Assembly: GCA_022821805.1 (NCBI GenBank)
Contig: JAJECX010000017.1
Coordinates: 1 to 64,000, forward strand
Origin: Anaerolineae bacterium
GTDB taxonomy: Bacteria; Chloroflexota; Anaerolineae; Aggregatilineales; Phototrophicaceae
Length of the DNA: 64,000 nucleotides
Direction of reading: 5' to 3'
The notes under the pieces are model-generated. The model worked only from the letters and a program-made list of their open reading frames with translations, did no database searches and had not been told where the DNA came from. Numbering within the stretch: the stretch's first letter is position 1; every line of letters starts with the position of its first letter. The translations under genes were made by a program, and so were the position numbers. Positions 63,530-64,000 of this stretch are shown here, one piece after another.

Positions 63530-64000
63530 TTACTGCTGCCCAGCGGCTTGCGCCACATAATAAAACGCGTCAAAATTGCGCAGTTCGGGTGCAGACGGCA
63601 AATCGATCTGGCGGTTGACGATGAAAGGCACCTCTTGCTCGGTCAGTCCACCATGACTGCGCAACGGTTCTTTTAGCGCCGCCAGATCATGCCGCTCTTC
63701 AGAGGCGCCAATAGTCATGTTTTCATCTGAGATAATGACAATATCGCCGATACGGTCGGCAGGCAATTCAAATCGGCGCACCGCCTCTTCACGGTCGATC
63801 ACAACCATGATGCCATCAATGGCTGCAAGACGCGCCATGATGCTGGCCACATCAGCACCATCTGGAAGATATGCGGTGGCGAACGACCCAAGTGCGCCGT
63901 GATGCACGACGTACGGATCGGTGATGGGTAAGATGACGCGTGCGTTGGCAGCGCCAACCCACTCATCAAGAAGATCCTGGATATAGACCACTGCTGGAGT
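63530..64000 (-). CDS. phnA: Phosphonoacetate hydrolase, C-terminal half (partial)
   Basis: The frame is open from the window end to a TAA at 63530 and encodes the last 157 residues of an alkaline-phosphatase-superfamily phosphonoacetate hydrolase, which releases phosphate and acetate. ILPITDPYVVHHGALGSFAT carries the C-terminal metal-binding His pair, and LKEPLRSHGGLTEQEVPFIV the last metal His (SHGG) typical of PhnA. Completeness of the N-terminus cannot be judged. It is followed by phnY after 39 bases, giving the order phnA-phnY-adh on the minus strand. PhnW, expected for aminoethylphosphonate, would be beyond the window. Confidence 0.85.
   Translation of the reverse strand, partial: TPAVVYIQDLLDEWVGAANARVILPITDPYVVHHGALGSFATAYLPDGADVASIMARLAAIDGIMVVIDREEAVRRFELPADRIGDIVIISDENMTIGASEERHDLAALKEPLRSHGGLTEQEVPFIVNRQIDLPSAPELRNFDAFYYVAQAAGQQ

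Overview
The window reads as a chromosomal segment of an uncultured bacterium, most likely a member of the Chloroflexota (Anaerolineae-like). That placement is inference from gene style and mixture: GC-rich coding with many ATGA start/stop overlaps, very large YfhO-type and ArnT-type membrane proteins, a class I (DhnA-type) aldolase, LivK-type binding proteins, Thr-Pro-rich fibronectin-type proteins, and GxxExxY and Uma2 nuclease families. No rRNA, tRNA or CRISPR array was recognised, and no marker gene here settles the taxonomy.

Layout. 1-145: the tail of a transposase. 170-3130: a glycosyltransferase, a phytanoyl-CoA dioxygenase-type oxygenase and two small genes. 3187-9243: central metabolism (class I aldolase, methionine aminopeptidase, VOC protein) bracketed by two A+T-richer restriction-modification systems, one ApaLI-like and one HNH-type. 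9357-11600: recD2. 11999-20222: a scattered set of tailed-phage virion genes (fused prohead protease-capsid, head-tail connector, two probable neck/tail genes) interleaved with a DUF6941-like gene, a HicAB pair and an MFS/TipAS pair. 20404-29459: hydrolases, methyltransferase, a three-gene glycosyltransferase/YfhO/VOC operon, a frameshifted GNAT, an isochorismatase and an EEP-family nuclease. 28995-30144: a PIN-domain module. 30243-32815: trmH, Uma2 and a phosphofructokinase with an unusual insertion. 32892-34384: a frameshifted DNA methyltransferase and a 58-residue ORF. 34390-43775: aldolase, MFS, thpR, two orphan substrate-binding proteins, nucleoside hydrolase and a GT2.

43835-49623 is the most rearranged region. 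It holds two near-identical GxxExxY gene units, each bounded by long CACAGAG-type terminal inverted repeats, a duplicated 3' piece of mogA, an inserted secreted-protein/small-membrane-protein pair and a decayed XRE regulator. 50151-60514 carries cysteine synthase, two integral-membrane glycosyltransferases, a secreted fibronectin/Thr-Pro repeat protein, a metallophosphoesterase and a TPR protein. 60909-64000 is the downstream part of a phosphonate-catabolism operon: an alcohol dehydrogenase, phosphonoacetaldehyde dehydrogenase PhnY and the C-terminal half of phosphonoacetate hydrolase PhnA.

The genome appears rich in defence and mobile DNA: three restriction-modification loci, two toxin-antitoxin-like pairs, phage-derived structural genes and dispersed palindromic repeats. 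The strongest candidates for something under-described are the TIR-bounded GxxExxY units and the dispersed capsid/protease/connector/tail set that lacks an adjacent terminase, portal or integrase.
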